Positions 7,838-15,690 of a stretch of 35,191 nt of DNA are shown here, one piece after another; the stretch's first letter is position 1; each line of letters begins with the position of its first letter. The notes under the pieces were generated by a model. The model was not told the DNA's origin and did no database searches. It was given only the letters and a program-made list of their open reading frames with translations. Position numbers and translations under genes: made by a program. The stretch covers positions 1 through 35,191 of the IMG/VR virus record IMGVR_UViG_3300005095_000111. One strand, written 5' to 3'. This DNA comes from a virus.

Positions 7838-8779
7838 TTATAACTGAGTAAGGATCAAGTCATTGTTACGTGCATTTGGAACAATGTCTGCAACCACATT
7901 ACAGTATGCAAACTCACCGTCCCAGTTAACATCTGAAGTTTTAACTTGGATTTGAGGGACATCAATTTTTAGCTTCTGTCCAGCAACTAAGCCTTGCTGA
8001 TAAATAAAGTCACCCAATGCATTTGTGCTGGCATTATCAATGGCATCTACTAAAGACTGCTCTTGTGTTCTAAAACTAATAGAAACTGAGCCGTTGCGTG
8101 ACTCTATTGCAACTTCTTCTGCATCGACGTCGTCCAAGTGTTTAACACCAATACCGACATCGACAGTGAGCTTACTCATTGCAACTTCTACGCCCAAAAA
8201 CTTACAGCTGGTGACCGACTCGCTTGTTACGCCCACAGGCAATTTATAAGCAGAGTCATCCACGCCAGTCATATCTGTTAATTCAATCGTTGGTTTTTTA
8301 TATAAGCTAATTAAATCAAATTTAACACTGGGAATTGAACCTTTATCCAGGTTAAATACCAACTTACCACGGGTACCTGCTAAAATTTGCTGTAGTTTCC
8401 CAATGCGATAATACAGCGTGGCGCTCGTAAAGCCCGCATCAATAGGTGTATAGCTTACCGTATGGTTGACAGCGTCAATGACCTGAGCAAATCCGCATAT
8501 TTTTAACAAAGCAGCCCAAGCTGGAGCAAAATCAGGGTCACCTGATCCTGCGAATTCAACTCCAAAACTTGAAGTGGTTCGACGAGAGGTTGTAATGGAG
8601 CCTTGAGCACCCATTCGACCGTTAATGTTGTTACGAGTAGCAGTGTCTGCTTCAAGCATCTTTACACTCATATCTTGCGCTAAAATTACATTTGCGCCAG
8701 TTGGGTTAGCATCGATGCCGTAGGATACTTCTTCTTTGATAACGAGCACTTGTTGTTGTTTTCGTAAAAGTTCAGCCAT
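7838..8779 (-). CDS. Major tail tube protein
   Basis: A 313-residue protein. The N-terminus (RKQQQVLVIKEEVSYGIDAN) followed by SVKMLEADTATRN and a GRMGAQGSITTSRRTTSSFG segment is typical of major tail proteins of transposable siphophages. The rest is beta-rich (for example ATLYYRIGKLQQILAGTRGK and GSVSISFRTQEQ), as expected for tube subunits. Its place after the tail terminator and before chaperones and tape measure fits, and the strong terminator after it suits a highly expressed structural gene. It starts at ATG 8779 with AAGGAGTAAGTC just upstream. No contractile sheath gene is found next to it. Confidence 0.8.
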   Translation of the reverse strand: MAELLRKQQQVLVIKEEVSYGIDANPTGANVILAQDMSVKMLEADTATRNNINGRMGAQGSITTSRRTTSSFGVEFAGSGDPDFAPAWAALLKICGFAQVIDAVNHTVSYTPIDAGFTSATLYYRIGKLQQILAGTRGKLVFNLDKGSIPSVKFDLISLYKKPTIELTDMTGVDDSAYKLPVGVTSESVTSCKFLGVEVAMSKLTVDVGIGVKHLDDVDAEEVAIESRNGSVSISFRTQEQSLVDAIDNASTNALGDFIYQQGLVAGQKLKIDVPQIQVKTSDVNWDGEFAYCNVVADIVPNARNNDLILTQL

Positions 8780-8782
8780 GAC

Positions 8783-8947
8783 TTACTCCTTTGCCTTTTC
8801 GACTTCTTCAGACTTATTAATAGCCTTACCATCTTGAATAATGTAATCGCCACCAGTGTGAACATTTTTTAAAGCATCGTTACGCGTTTTTTCTGCTTGC
8901 TCAAGTTTTTTTAGTTCCACTTCAGCAGCTTTTTTTCTGGGTGTCAT
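8783..8947 (-). CDS. Small charged protein before the tail tube gene
   Basis: A 54-residue frame beginning MTPRKKAAEVELKKLEQAEK and ending EEVEKAKE, with a central HTGGDYIIQDGKAINK segment. The start ATG 8947 overlaps the stop of the tail terminator gene (ATGA), and the end provides the AGGAG used by the tail tube gene, so it fits tightly in the operon and is probably real. The N-terminal third is a lysine- and glutamate-rich helix. Small proteins of this kind occur at the same place in Mu-like phages, but the function is unknown. Confidence 0.6.
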   Translation of the reverse strand: MTPRKKAAEVELKKLEQAEKTRNDALKNVHTGGDYIIQDGKAINKSEEVEKAKE

Positions 8948-9384
8948 AAGAGACTCTCCTTAGTTATGATGTGTGCGGTTTGAAAGCGCTCTACCCAAAA
9001 AACCGCATTATTTGAAAAACGTAAAAGCTCTGCTCCAGCTAGGGTAAAAGCCTCATGGCCAACTTCAGGAACCATTCCAAATAACGCTTGTCTAACGGCT
9101 AATCGTTGGTTTTCTAGCTTTTCGACAGAATTGGAACCTGTTGGGTCGTTATGACTTCTAATACCGATCAGAACTGCATACACTTGTGGTTCACGCTGAA
9201 TTGGAGAACCTATATCCCTGATGTTTGGGTCTGGATTAGCGAGTAATTCAATGACCCATGCTTGTGCATCTCCGACAATTATTTGCTTTTTTAAATCGGG
9301 TACACCAAGCGCAAGATCAACCCCTGAAAATGTATTAGCTTGCTTGAGGGCATCAATAATGATGTTTTGAATTGCTAAACTCAT
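8944..9384 (-). CDS. Tail terminator / Gp37-like minor tail protein
   Basis: A 146-residue protein. Features are an N-terminal helix (AIQNIIIDALKQAN), a central PQVYAVLIGIRSHNDPTGSN strand region, then a helix with LENQRLAVRQALFGMVP and a C-terminal strand VFWVERFQTAHII. The length, secondary-structure order and place between the gp36-like and tail tube genes match the tail terminator / Gp37-type proteins of Mu-like siphophages, which cap the tail tube and join it to the head. The family assignment is from pattern and position, not from a strict motif. Confidence 0.6.
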   Translation of the reverse strand: MSLAIQNIIIDALKQANTFSGVDLALGVPDLKKQIIVGDAQAWVIELLANPDPNIRDIGSPIQREPQVYAVLIGIRSHNDPTGSNSVEKLENQRLAVRQALFGMVPEVGHEAFTLAGAELLRFSNNAVFWVERFQTAHIITKESLL

Positions 9385-9393
9385 TGTTAATCC

Positions 9394-9813
9394 TTAAATA
9401 AAACCTTTAGACCTTCTACGATCCCAGACAGGTTTTGAGCTTGTCATCTGCGAGAGAGACTCTGACTGATTAGCACGTTCACCTGTTGTTGAAACACCCA
9501 ACTGAACAATTCCTTTTGAAACATCCGCTAGATATTTAATGGCATCTTTATGAGCTTTCTCTACAGATTCAGTCATCTGATCGTTATACAAATAGTATCT
9601 GGCCACACTACATGCCGTACGCGCTAATACAGTTGGCACAGTGGTAAGAGGAAGCTTGTAACGACTACCAAGATAGGAATCAATTAATGAGCCAGCATCA
9701 ATCATTGCTTGGTCTAAAACAGTCTCATCGATGATAGCTTGACCAGGGGACGTTAAATTAATAATCTCCTGTTCACCGAACCTGGCAACCATGTCAGCTA
9801 CAGTGCAATACAT
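9394..9813 (-). CDS. Mu gp36-like protein (DUF1320), head-tail joining
   Basis: A 139-residue protein. The N-terminus MYCTVADMVARFGEQEIINL and the middle segment (IDSYLGSRYKLPL, then a VARYYLYND stretch) are the hallmark of DUF1320, the family of Mu gp36. It is thought to act at the head-tail connector, comparable to other neck adaptor proteins with a helical core. It starts at ATG 9813, overlapping the upstream stop as TAATG. The C-terminus (VWDRRRSKGFI) is a typical ending for this family. Position between the gp35-like and tail terminator genes matches Mu. Confidence 0.88.
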   Translation of the reverse strand: MYCTVADMVARFGEQEIINLTSPGQAIIDETVLDQAMIDAGSLIDSYLGSRYKLPLTTVPTVLARTACSVARYYLYNDQMTESVEKAHKDAIKYLADVSKGIVQLGVSTTGERANQSESLSQMTSSKPVWDRRRSKGFI

Positions 9814-10295
9814 TAGCTTTCAGAACCTGAATTATCATCTTTAGACTCATTACTTGAGTCGGTGTTTTGATCTAATAACTCAGCCTGTTGCGCTACATAA
9901 AGATCAAAAGCTTCATCGCGTAGAGCCGCGGTAACATAGACTCCTGCAGCGCCTTCTAAGGCCTTAACTTGTGGTTTTCCATCGCCAGTCCAGTTACCAG
10001 CTATATCGATGTTTAGCAAAGCGATATGCTCGACAAGATCAGCGGCTGAAATGTCTGGTGTATCGGTTTCTGAATCAGACTGTTGTTGTACAACGGTGTT
10101 TTGACCTACTAAAAATAGCGGAGCACCTTTTTCGATAACTTTCGTTACAACTAAATTAGGCTCTGAATTTAGAGCTATAATTTGTTCTTCAGATAAATCT
10201 TTAGCGTTTAATGTGACTTCCGTTTGTGAAAATGATAATCCAGCTCGACGAAAGTGTCGGGGAATTGAACGAACTCTTAATTTTTTTTGTGACAT
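9813..10295 (-). CDS. Mu gp35-like (FluMu-type) head protein
   Basis: A 160-residue protein if started at ATG 10295, which has GAGG nine bases upstream; a TTG 21 bases earlier is less likely. The N-terminal 60 residues (KLRVRSIPRHFRRAGLSFSQ and LSEEQIIALNSEPNLVV) match the small fold seen in the Mu gp35 / HI1506-like proteins, which binds or decorates near the major head protein. The middle (VEHIALLNIDIAGNWTGDGK) looks like a HeH/LEM-type helical motif. The C-terminal 25 residues are acidic and serine-rich. It lies directly after gene T, as in Mu. Confidence 0.75.
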   Translation of the reverse strand: MSQKKLRVRSIPRHFRRAGLSFSQTEVTLNAKDLSEEQIIALNSEPNLVVTKVIEKGAPLFLVGQNTVVQQQSDSETDTPDISAADLVEHIALLNIDIAGNWTGDGKPQVKALEGAAGVYVTAALRDEAFDLYVAQQAELLDQNTDSSNESKDDNSGSES

Positions 10296-10367
10296 GGTTG
10301 TGTCCTCGGTCAACAAATTAACCCTGGTACCAGATTAGGTGACCAGGGGAGTGGGGGAGAGGGAGGT

Positions 10368-11273
10368 TTAAGTAGTACCGTCTGATCCGTAAGCTAACTG
10401 CCAAAACGCATAGCCACCGCTCATACGTGCTTCGGCACCAAATAAGAATTTTCGAGAGTTAAATACGGACTCGTTATCCATCGACGTTTGACTAACTAAT
10501 ACAGGAGCTTTACGTTCTTGTAGGATGTATGGCAGTACCGTTTTTGAAGTATCTAATAGGAACCAAGCTGTGTCAGATGTCAGCCCAGGCATTACGACAA
10601 CTTCTGCTGTGCCTTTGTAGATGTTTATTGAGCCATCTGGCAACTTGTCTGATGTCATTAATACGTTGGCCGTATCTTCTAATGCAGGCGGCACTAACAG
10701 CACATTTGGATTAACACGTAAAGAGCGACCTTCATCATCTTTAAACTCACGCATCGCTGTTCGTGCAGCACCGTAAGAAGCGGCTGCGGTTGCGGCAGTC
10801 GACGCATCTAACTTGGATGTACCCTTGTTAGAAACAGAGGCGCCATTTACTTCGTGATCAGTATCTAAGAAGAATTGACCGTCATAACACTTACTGTCAA
10901 AACTACGATTCACGAGTTCTTCAATAATTTCTTCAGGTAAATTTTTAGCAGATTCACCAGCTCCTGCTGCTTCAATGGCTAGACCACCAATTTGCCCATC
11001 TTCAACATCATTACGATCAACTTCAATCGTTACTTCAAAGTCGTCATTTTTAATGGTGTATTCAAATGCTTCTAATGACTTGATGTGCTTATTACCCACC
11101 CATTTACGCATTTTCGGAAACTTACTTAACCACTTGTAGTTGTTTTCAGCGCCTGTGGATTGCACTTTCATCGCAATTTTTGGCCATACCGTTTTAGTGG
11201 CTGTAAAAGCCTTGTTAAATGCGAGTTTTAAATTTTTAAAAATCTCGTCTAAGTTCGCTTTATTGACAATCAT
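10368..11273 (-). CDS. T: Major head (capsid) protein, Mu gpT family
   Basis: A 301-residue protein. The start MIVNKANLDEIFKNLKLAFN, the segment YKWLSKFPKMRKWVG, then FEYTIKNDDFEVTIEVDRND (about residues 70-90) and RSLRVNPNVLLVPPALE are characteristic of the Mu major head subunit gpT (HK97 fold). The length matches Mu T (305 residues). It assembles the icosahedral head on the scaffold made from the I reading frame. It is preceded by decoration and protease genes, the usual order. The start ATG 11273 has AGGAGAATCAA upstream. Confidence 0.93.
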   Translation of the reverse strand: MIVNKANLDEIFKNLKLAFNKAFTATKTVWPKIAMKVQSTGAENNYKWLSKFPKMRKWVGNKHIKSLEAFEYTIKNDDFEVTIEVDRNDVEDGQIGGLAIEAAGAGESAKNLPEEIIEELVNRSFDSKCYDGQFFLDTDHEVNGASVSNKGTSKLDASTAATAAASYGAARTAMREFKDDEGRSLRVNPNVLLVPPALEDTANVLMTSDKLPDGSINIYKGTAEVVVMPGLTSDTAWFLLDTSKTVLPYILQERKAPVLVSQTSMDNESVFNSRKFLFGAEARMSGGYAFWQLAYGSDGTT

Positions 11274-11328
11274 TTGATTCTCCTAATCGTCTTTTTAAAT
11301 AAAAATGGTTGTGTTTGATAAACGTGGG

Positions 11329-11724
11329 TTATTCGACCCAAACACCGTCTGAGTCAATTCCTACGACAATGCCTGCTGCTGAACGGGTACCTGCACCATC
11401 CGTGGCTGCCAAAGTTTCATCATCAACGATGTAGCACTCCTTGCCAAAGTTGACCTGAGTGATTGAACCGTCGTTTTTAAACTGAAAGGCACGTTTACGC
11501 ATAATCGTGATTTCTGTCGCACCATCGATGCCCGACGTGTTATCAACTGCTTCTTCAGCACGGCCTAAATATGTCAAGCCTGTTGCTGTAGAGCCAGCCT
11601 CGGCAAAACCTGTCGCGCTGGCAACAACTAAAGCACCTGCGTGGATGTATGCTCCAGCAGCCATTGCAATCACAATGGCATTGGCTTTTTGTGAGGCTGT
11701 ATTTCTATCTTGTGTTAAAGCCAT
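11329..11724 (-). CDS. Head decoration (cement) protein
   Basis: A 131-residue protein, rich in alanine, glycine and valine and predicted all-beta: AIVIAMAAGAYIHAGALVVA, then GLTYLGRAEEAVDNTSG and SAAGIVVGIDSDGVW. This pattern resembles DUF2190-like or lambda-D-like decoration proteins, which bind the outside of the expanded head and stabilise it. It lies between the protease/scaffold gene and the major head gene, where Mu-like siphophages encode such a protein. The start ATG 11724 has AAGGAGAAC upstream. The exact family is uncertain. Confidence 0.65.
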   Translation of the reverse strand: MALTQDRNTASQKANAIVIAMAAGAYIHAGALVVASATGFAEAGSTATGLTYLGRAEEAVDNTSGIDGATEITIMRKRAFQFKNDGSITQVNFGKECYIVDDETLAATDGAGTRSAAGIVVGIDSDGVWVE

Positions 11725-11770
11725 CTTGTTCTCCTTAGATGAGGTTTTTAATTAAAGTATCAAACTCTGT

Positions 11771-12277
11771 TTAAGCGCTTACTTGATGATCTTCATCTGA
11801 AAAGCCAAATGAAGCTCGAATCTGCTTTTGATCTGCTGTAAGTGCTGCGACATGTGATTTAGGGGCAGGGTCATCACCTGATGACTGTTGAGTACCTAAT
11901 GCACTGATTGGTGTAGCATTTTCGATAAAGTTTGTCAGTGCTGCCATATCACTATTACCTAAGCTGGTTGCCCATGCTTGTTGCGCTGGCAAAAGATGGC
12001 CAGATGCCAAAGCATTATCAACGGTCGTTGTTACAGATGATGACGCCTGCTTATTTGTTAGCGCTACAACTTGTGCTTGCAACTCGGCTACCATTGAAAC
12101 TGGTGCATATTCAGAAGGGTCAGGAGTAGATACTGCTTCAACTTTAGCTGTTAAAGCAACAATGGACGCTTGCGCTTCTGTATTCGCAGATTGAAGAGCC
12201 GTTAAAGCCGCAAGCGCTTCTTCTTCGGTTGTGTTTTCGGGCATGTTTAGCGCAATGAGCAGTGTCTTCAAGTCCAT
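11771..12277 (-). CDS. Internal in-frame scaffold (Z-like) product of gene I
   Basis: Inside gene I, ATG 12277 (residue 193, start MDLKTLLIALNMPENTTEEE) is preceded by TGAGGACAATCC, a good ribosome-binding site at normal distance. In Mu, gene Z is made the same way, from an internal start in I, and gives the scaffold without the protease. The product here would be 168 residues, mostly helical. The main support is the internal site and the precedent in Mu; there is no direct proof of expression. Confidence 0.6.
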   Translation of the reverse strand: MDLKTLLIALNMPENTTEEEALAALTALQSANTEAQASIVALTAKVEAVSTPDPSEYAPVSMVAELQAQVVALTNKQASSSVTTTVDNALASGHLLPAQQAWATSLGNSDMAALTNFIENATPISALGTQQSSGDDPAPKSHVAALTADQKQIRASFGFSDEDHQVSA

Positions 12278-12853
12278 TGGATTGTCCTCAGGTTGATTAG
12301 ATTGATTGGTAAGCTGCTGAAAGTTTTCGAGCGTTAATTTGGCAAGGTTCTCCATGCCATCTATCGCTGGATGGTTTGTGATTGCAGCCATAATAATGTC
12401 AAGTACGTGCCCAGTTTTAGGGTCGTAAATCATGACGGGAGAGATGTAGCGGTATTCGCCATCCAAAATCATGCGTTCGGCAGTAGGTGTCCAGGTGACA
12501 TTAGTCGCCCACAGACCTGATTCACGCCATTGCAATTTTGAAAACCAACCCGCAGCAGGGGCCGGTTGGCCGTTTTGTTCTTTTAAGAGAGTTTGGTGTT
12601 CGTAATCGATGACTCGATCATTTGAGTAACTCGTGTATTCAATGAGCTTTTTAGCAATAGACTCATCGATAAACCAGCCGTCCGTTAGGTCAACAGGGCG
12701 GCCATCTTTGGCTTTAAAGAAACCAACAGGGGTCAGTTGGATTTCGTTTGGGGCTTTTTGGTTTTCAACAATTAAGTTGATAGATAGCGCAGCGACCGCA
12801 ACAGGTTGCGATGGGCTAGATGTTTTGGAATATTGGGGTGTTTTTGTTTTCAT
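11771..12853 (-). CDS. I: Head maturation protease and scaffold, Mu gpI family
   Basis: A 360-residue protein. The N-terminal half (AALSINLIVENQ, IQLTPVGFFKAKDGRPV, VIDYEHQTLL, PAPAAGWFSKLQWRESGLW, EYRYISPVM) is the Mu I protease domain. The C-terminal half is a helical scaffold (NPMDLKTLLIALNMPENTTE, then coiled, alanine- and glutamine-rich). The ATG at 12853 coincides with the predicted start of transcription from the late promoter, suggesting a leaderless message. I is known to cleave scaffold and itself during head assembly. Confidence 0.9.
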   Translation of the reverse strand: MKTKTPQYSKTSSPSQPVAVAALSINLIVENQKAPNEIQLTPVGFFKAKDGRPVDLTDGWFIDESIAKKLIEYTSYSNDRVIDYEHQTLLKEQNGQPAPAAGWFSKLQWRESGLWATNVTWTPTAERMILDGEYRYISPVMIYDPKTGHVLDIIMAAITNHPAIDGMENLAKLTLENFQQLTNQSNQPEDNPMDLKTLLIALNMPENTTEEEALAALTALQSANTEAQASIVALTAKVEAVSTPDPSEYAPVSMVAELQAQVVALTNKQASSSVTTTVDNALASGHLLPAQQAWATSLGNSDMAALTNFIENATPISALGTQQSSGDDPAPKSHVAALTADQKQIRASFGFSDEDHQVSA

Positions 12854-12859
12854 GCCTCA

Positions 12860-12906
12860 AGTGTAGAGGCATGGTGATTAGAGGTGATTTCAAGCGTTTG
12901 AGAAGG
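12860..12906 (-). promoter_or_regulatory. Late promoter, head module (PI-like)
   Basis: CCTTCTCAAACGCTTGAAA (12888-12906, minus strand), 22 bp, then TACACT (12860-12865). The -10 sits in the loop of a perfect 8-bp inverted repeat (CATGCCTC / GAGGCATG, 12851-12873). The predicted +1 is 12853, the A of the gene I start codon. It begins two bases after the stop of the GHKL-nuclease gene. Position matches Mu PI, between G and I. Confidence 0.82.
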
Positions 12907-12908
12907 TT

Positions 12909-14933
12909 TTAGCTTGCTTCTTCAAGATCATCTATCTGCACTGATTCTGTGTACTGAGCATATTTTTCTTTTAAAAAACGCAGACTATCTTCTTGTGAGG
13001 CATTTATATCTAGATGTTTTTTAAGAAAATCAAGGCGATGACTGGCTTGAGCAAAAAGCATTGACCATGTTACAGCTTTTATTTTATATGACATGTTTCC
13101 AACTGTATTTTGTTCAATTAAGCCTGAGCTATCATTTTTCAACTTTGATCTAACAAAGTTGTCTGAAGCGTAATCATCACCAATAATCCAAAATTCCCAA
13201 GTACTTTTTACAGTTTTAAACCTAGGATCGTTAACTATCGCGATTTGATAATCCTCGACTTGTCTGTATTGTTTTTGTCCGATATGTTCTGTAGGCCTTT
13301 TTAGCTCTATCACAAGATAGCTGATTTCATCAGGTTTAGAATTCCCTAAAGATCTTGTTAACATTAAATCAACAATACCGTTAGTGCCATCAATTCTTTT
13401 AACTGGTTTATCAATAACAACATCAGTTATATTTCTACTTTTAAGGTGTCCTTCCAACACTTTTGTGAGTGATTGATCATTAACCGTAAGAGTAAACTGT
13501 TCGCCGAAAATCCAAGTATTGTCGGCCAAAATTTTGTGAAGTTGTGATCTCTCTTTGATGTGTTTGGCAATATCTTTATCGTAAATTAACTCTTTAAGGG
13601 CAGTAATAAATTTAATTCGATCTGAAACTTCCTTAGAGGTCTTAATCATATTAGACAGAGATGATTCTTCTAGCAGTTGTGCTAGTTCTTTTTGTTGGTT
13701 TTCAGGTAAATCTAGAACTTCCTTGAAAATTCGTTTTAGTGTTGTGTCACCGCTTTCAATTGCTTGTCTAAGCATGTGCAATTGAAATTTTTTAGTTTTA
13801 GGGGCCTCGTCATTAAAACCTGGCAAACTTTCTGTAACGGTAATGGCAAGAATATCAAATAACTCTTGCTCTGCTTTTTCGACAGGGGCTAGGCCTTCAT
13901 GAGTTTTTAATATCTCATCTGCGGAATAGGGATATATACCTGCACTGCGCCAATCTTCAAAAATAGTCTTGTGGTCTTCCAGTTTTCTCTGCTTAAAATG
14001 TTCTTTAAGAGTCTTGATTGCCTCTTCAATATTTCTATTCACGTCATTACTTAGCCCACTTAGGCTGAGTAAGTTTTGATGGTTTAAAACTCTAAATAGA
14101 TCAGATGAAAGGTAGGCTGTATAGGAATAATCACCGATACTTCTAATCTGCTTATCATATTCTTGAAGTGGTACTTCGTCTTTGGAGCAAAGCCATACTT
14201 CTTTATGGCTACCAATTTCGGCAGCCCATTCAACTATTTTTAGTGACAAGGGATATTTTGAACCTTCATATTCGATATCATCTAACTCGATATCTATTTC
14301 GTCTGCTATATATAGTGACGGGTCTATACGAGTGCCATTAATGGTTAAGTTGATATCAGAATGGTTCTTTAGATAGAGAGAGAAAACAGGAGCAATTTTT
14401 TGAATCAATTTTGTAGGGTCTTCTAGGAATTCAAACTGTTTGAATAACTCATCCACCACAACAGTGACGCCAGTTGGTGAGCTTTTTTTATTATGTTCAT
14501 CAAACTCAAAGTCAGTTGGGTTGTCGGCTTTTCCAGAGATTTTAAATGAGAATGTATCATCAGATTTATCTTTGTAAGTTGACGTCCAATTCATTACTCG
14601 CCCTAAAGCATAACCTTTAAACCTTCCATGTCCTTCACTGCCATGTAACTTTCTACCTAAGAGAGTGGTGTGTGTGTTTTTTTTCCAAGATGCACCTAGG
14701 TTTCCAAAAAGAAGTTCTTTTTTGCCCCAATTGATCCCTGTTCCATTATCTGTAATGACAATTTTTTTATCGCCAGGTAAAAGACCTGATGATGGAAATG
14801 TAACAGTAACAATTTTTGAATCAGCATCAAGAGCATTCCAAATCATCTCACAGATGGCTTTATCAGGCTGTGCACGCTTGATTTTATTCATATAGTCATT
14901 AGTGATTTGTACTTTTACGATATTTGAAGTCAT
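12909..14933 (-). CDS. GHKL ATPase fused to DUF4263/Shedu-like nuclease, candidate defence protein
   Basis: A 674-residue protein. Residues about 10-260 are a GHKL (Hsp90/MutL-type) ATPase: E29, N33 and D36 in EMIWNALDAD, D62 in TDNGTGI, and the glycine-rich lid HGSEGHGRFKG (97-107). After a helical linker, the C-terminal part (about 465-620) has NTWIFGEQ, then VDLML (D522), IELK (E543, K545) and QVEDY (Q558, Y562), the layout of a PD-(D/E)xK nuclease of the DUF4263 family that includes Shedu SduA. The ATPase would be the sensor or switch, the nuclease the effector (inference). It is cargo between G and I, just upstream of the late promoter and in the same direction. Not needed for virion assembly in relatives. 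No strong promoter of its own is obvious. Confidence 0.82.
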   Translation of the reverse strand: MTSNIVKVQITNDYMNKIKRAQPDKAICEMIWNALDADSKIVTVTFPSSGLLPGDKKIVITDNGTGINWGKKELLFGNLGASWKKNTHTTLLGRKLHGSEGHGRFKGYALGRVMNWTSTYKDKSDDTFSFKISGKADNPTDFEFDEHNKKSSPTGVTVVVDELFKQFEFLEDPTKLIQKIAPVFSLYLKNHSDINLTINGTRIDPSLYIADEIDIELDDIEYEGSKYPLSLKIVEWAAEIGSHKEVWLCSKDEVPLQEYDKQIRSIGDYSYTAYLSSDLFRVLNHQNLLSLSGLSNDVNRNIEEAIKTLKEHFKQRKLEDHKTIFEDWRSAGIYPYSADEILKTHEGLAPVEKAEQELFDILAITVTESLPGFNDEAPKTKKFQLHMLRQAIESGDTTLKRIFKEVLDLPENQQKELAQLLEESSLSNMIKTSKEVSDRIKFITALKELIYDKDIAKHIKERSQLHKILADNTWIFGEQFTLTVNDQSLTKVLEGHLKSRNITDVVIDKPVKRIDGTNGIVDLMLTRSLGNSKPDEISYLVIELKRPTEHIGQKQYRQVEDYQIAIVNDPRFKTVKSTWEFWIIGDDYASDNFVRSKLKNDSSGLIEQNTVGNMSYKIKAVTWSMLFAQASHRLDFLKKHLDINASQEDSLRFLKEKYAQYTESVQIDDLEEAS

Positions 14934-15078
14934 TTAAAAATCTGCCTTAGCGTTTGATATTGGTAATACTACTGCATTATCAGCCCAACCTCTACTCAAT
15001 AGATGCGCTAAACACCGTTTAAATTTTCCAGTAAACGTTTAAGTCTTTTTAATCTATGGCAATGTATAGGTTCTGCAC

Positions 15079-15100
15079 TAAAGCCGCTGTATGGGCTTTA
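15079..15100. terminator. Hairpin between gene G and the GHKL-nuclease gene
   Basis: Perfect 7-bp arms TAAAGCC and GGCTTTA with an 8-base loop lie 15 bases past the stop of gene G. On the plus strand it is followed by TTTTC, on the minus strand by a mixed sequence, so as a terminator for the phage transcript it is weak. It may mark the join between phage backbone and inserted cargo. The rest of 14934-15114 shows no gene and no convincing promoter. Confidence 0.4.
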
Positions 15101-15114
15101 TTTTCGTAGTAGGT

Positions 15115-15570
15115 TTAATCAAATGCAAGGGACAAATGATCTGCAACTATGTCGAGTATATCTGTTTCATCTTTTGGCGTCAGACCAAGAAAAGGTCGAG
15201 ATGGGATGCCGCTTGGTTTGTTGAAACTTCCTGCGTCTGAACCAAACTGATGGATGGCTGCATATTTACGATCGGAACCAAACTCCAAACCTTTCCCTCC
15301 ATTGACGAGTTGGTAGGTTAATTCTCGAAATAAATCACCTGATTCAATAAGCACATTATCTTTGTTTCGTTTTTTACGTTTAACGGTTAGATATTTTAGT
15401 GGGGTGAACTTTTGACCATGTATATCATTGCCTGCTGTTAACCTATCGCGAGTATTATTGAGCAGAATCTCTCCCATATCTAAAAACACAGGCTCTAAAC
15501 TTGTAGTAAGCTGGTTTAATTCACTAAAGGCTTGTGTAACTTGTGTTAAATCTACCTTTACGCCGGCCAT
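15115..15570 (-). CDS. G: Virion morphogenesis protein, Mu gpG family
   Basis: A 151-residue protein of the phage virion morphogenesis family (the family of Mu gpG and P2 gpS). Markers are the N-terminal helix ending LLNNTRDRLTAGNDIHGQKF, then LIESGDLFRELTYQL, the strand-turn GLEFGSDRKYAAIHQFG and the C-terminal IPSRPFLGLTPKDE. It acts in head or tail completion. The start ATG 15570 has AAGGAAAAC upstream. It lies between F and the cargo gene; in Mu, G is followed directly by I. Confidence 0.9.
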   Translation of the reverse strand: MAGVKVDLTQVTQAFSELNQLTTSLEPVFLDMGEILLNNTRDRLTAGNDIHGQKFTPLKYLTVKRKKRNKDNVLIESGDLFRELTYQLVNGGKGLEFGSDRKYAAIHQFGSDAGSFNKPSGIPSRPFLGLTPKDETDILDIVADHLSLAFD

Positions 15571-15650
15571 TTGTTTTCCTTTTACTTATGTATTAAAATG
15601 GAGTTCTTGGGTTGATTAGCTGAAGCACACTTCAATAGCTATGAAAACTT

Positions 15651-15678
15651 GCCCGCGCTGTGTGTAGCGAGTGAGGGC
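15651..15678 (-). terminator. Weak hairpin between F and G
   Basis: On the minus strand the arms GCCC...GGGC enclose a second stem CGCT...AGCG, and the hairpin is followed by AAGTTTTC. The short T-run makes it at most a partial terminator that would lower G expression relative to F. The 120-base gap between F and G holds nothing else that I can identify. Confidence 0.3.
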
Positions 15679-15690
15679 TTTCTATTTCGT

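Noticed and set aside
14934-15114. Own promoter for the GHKL-nuclease gene
   Set aside because: Candidate -35/-10 pairs have wrong spacing (12-14 bp) or poor hexamers; transcription from the phage operon is equally possible.
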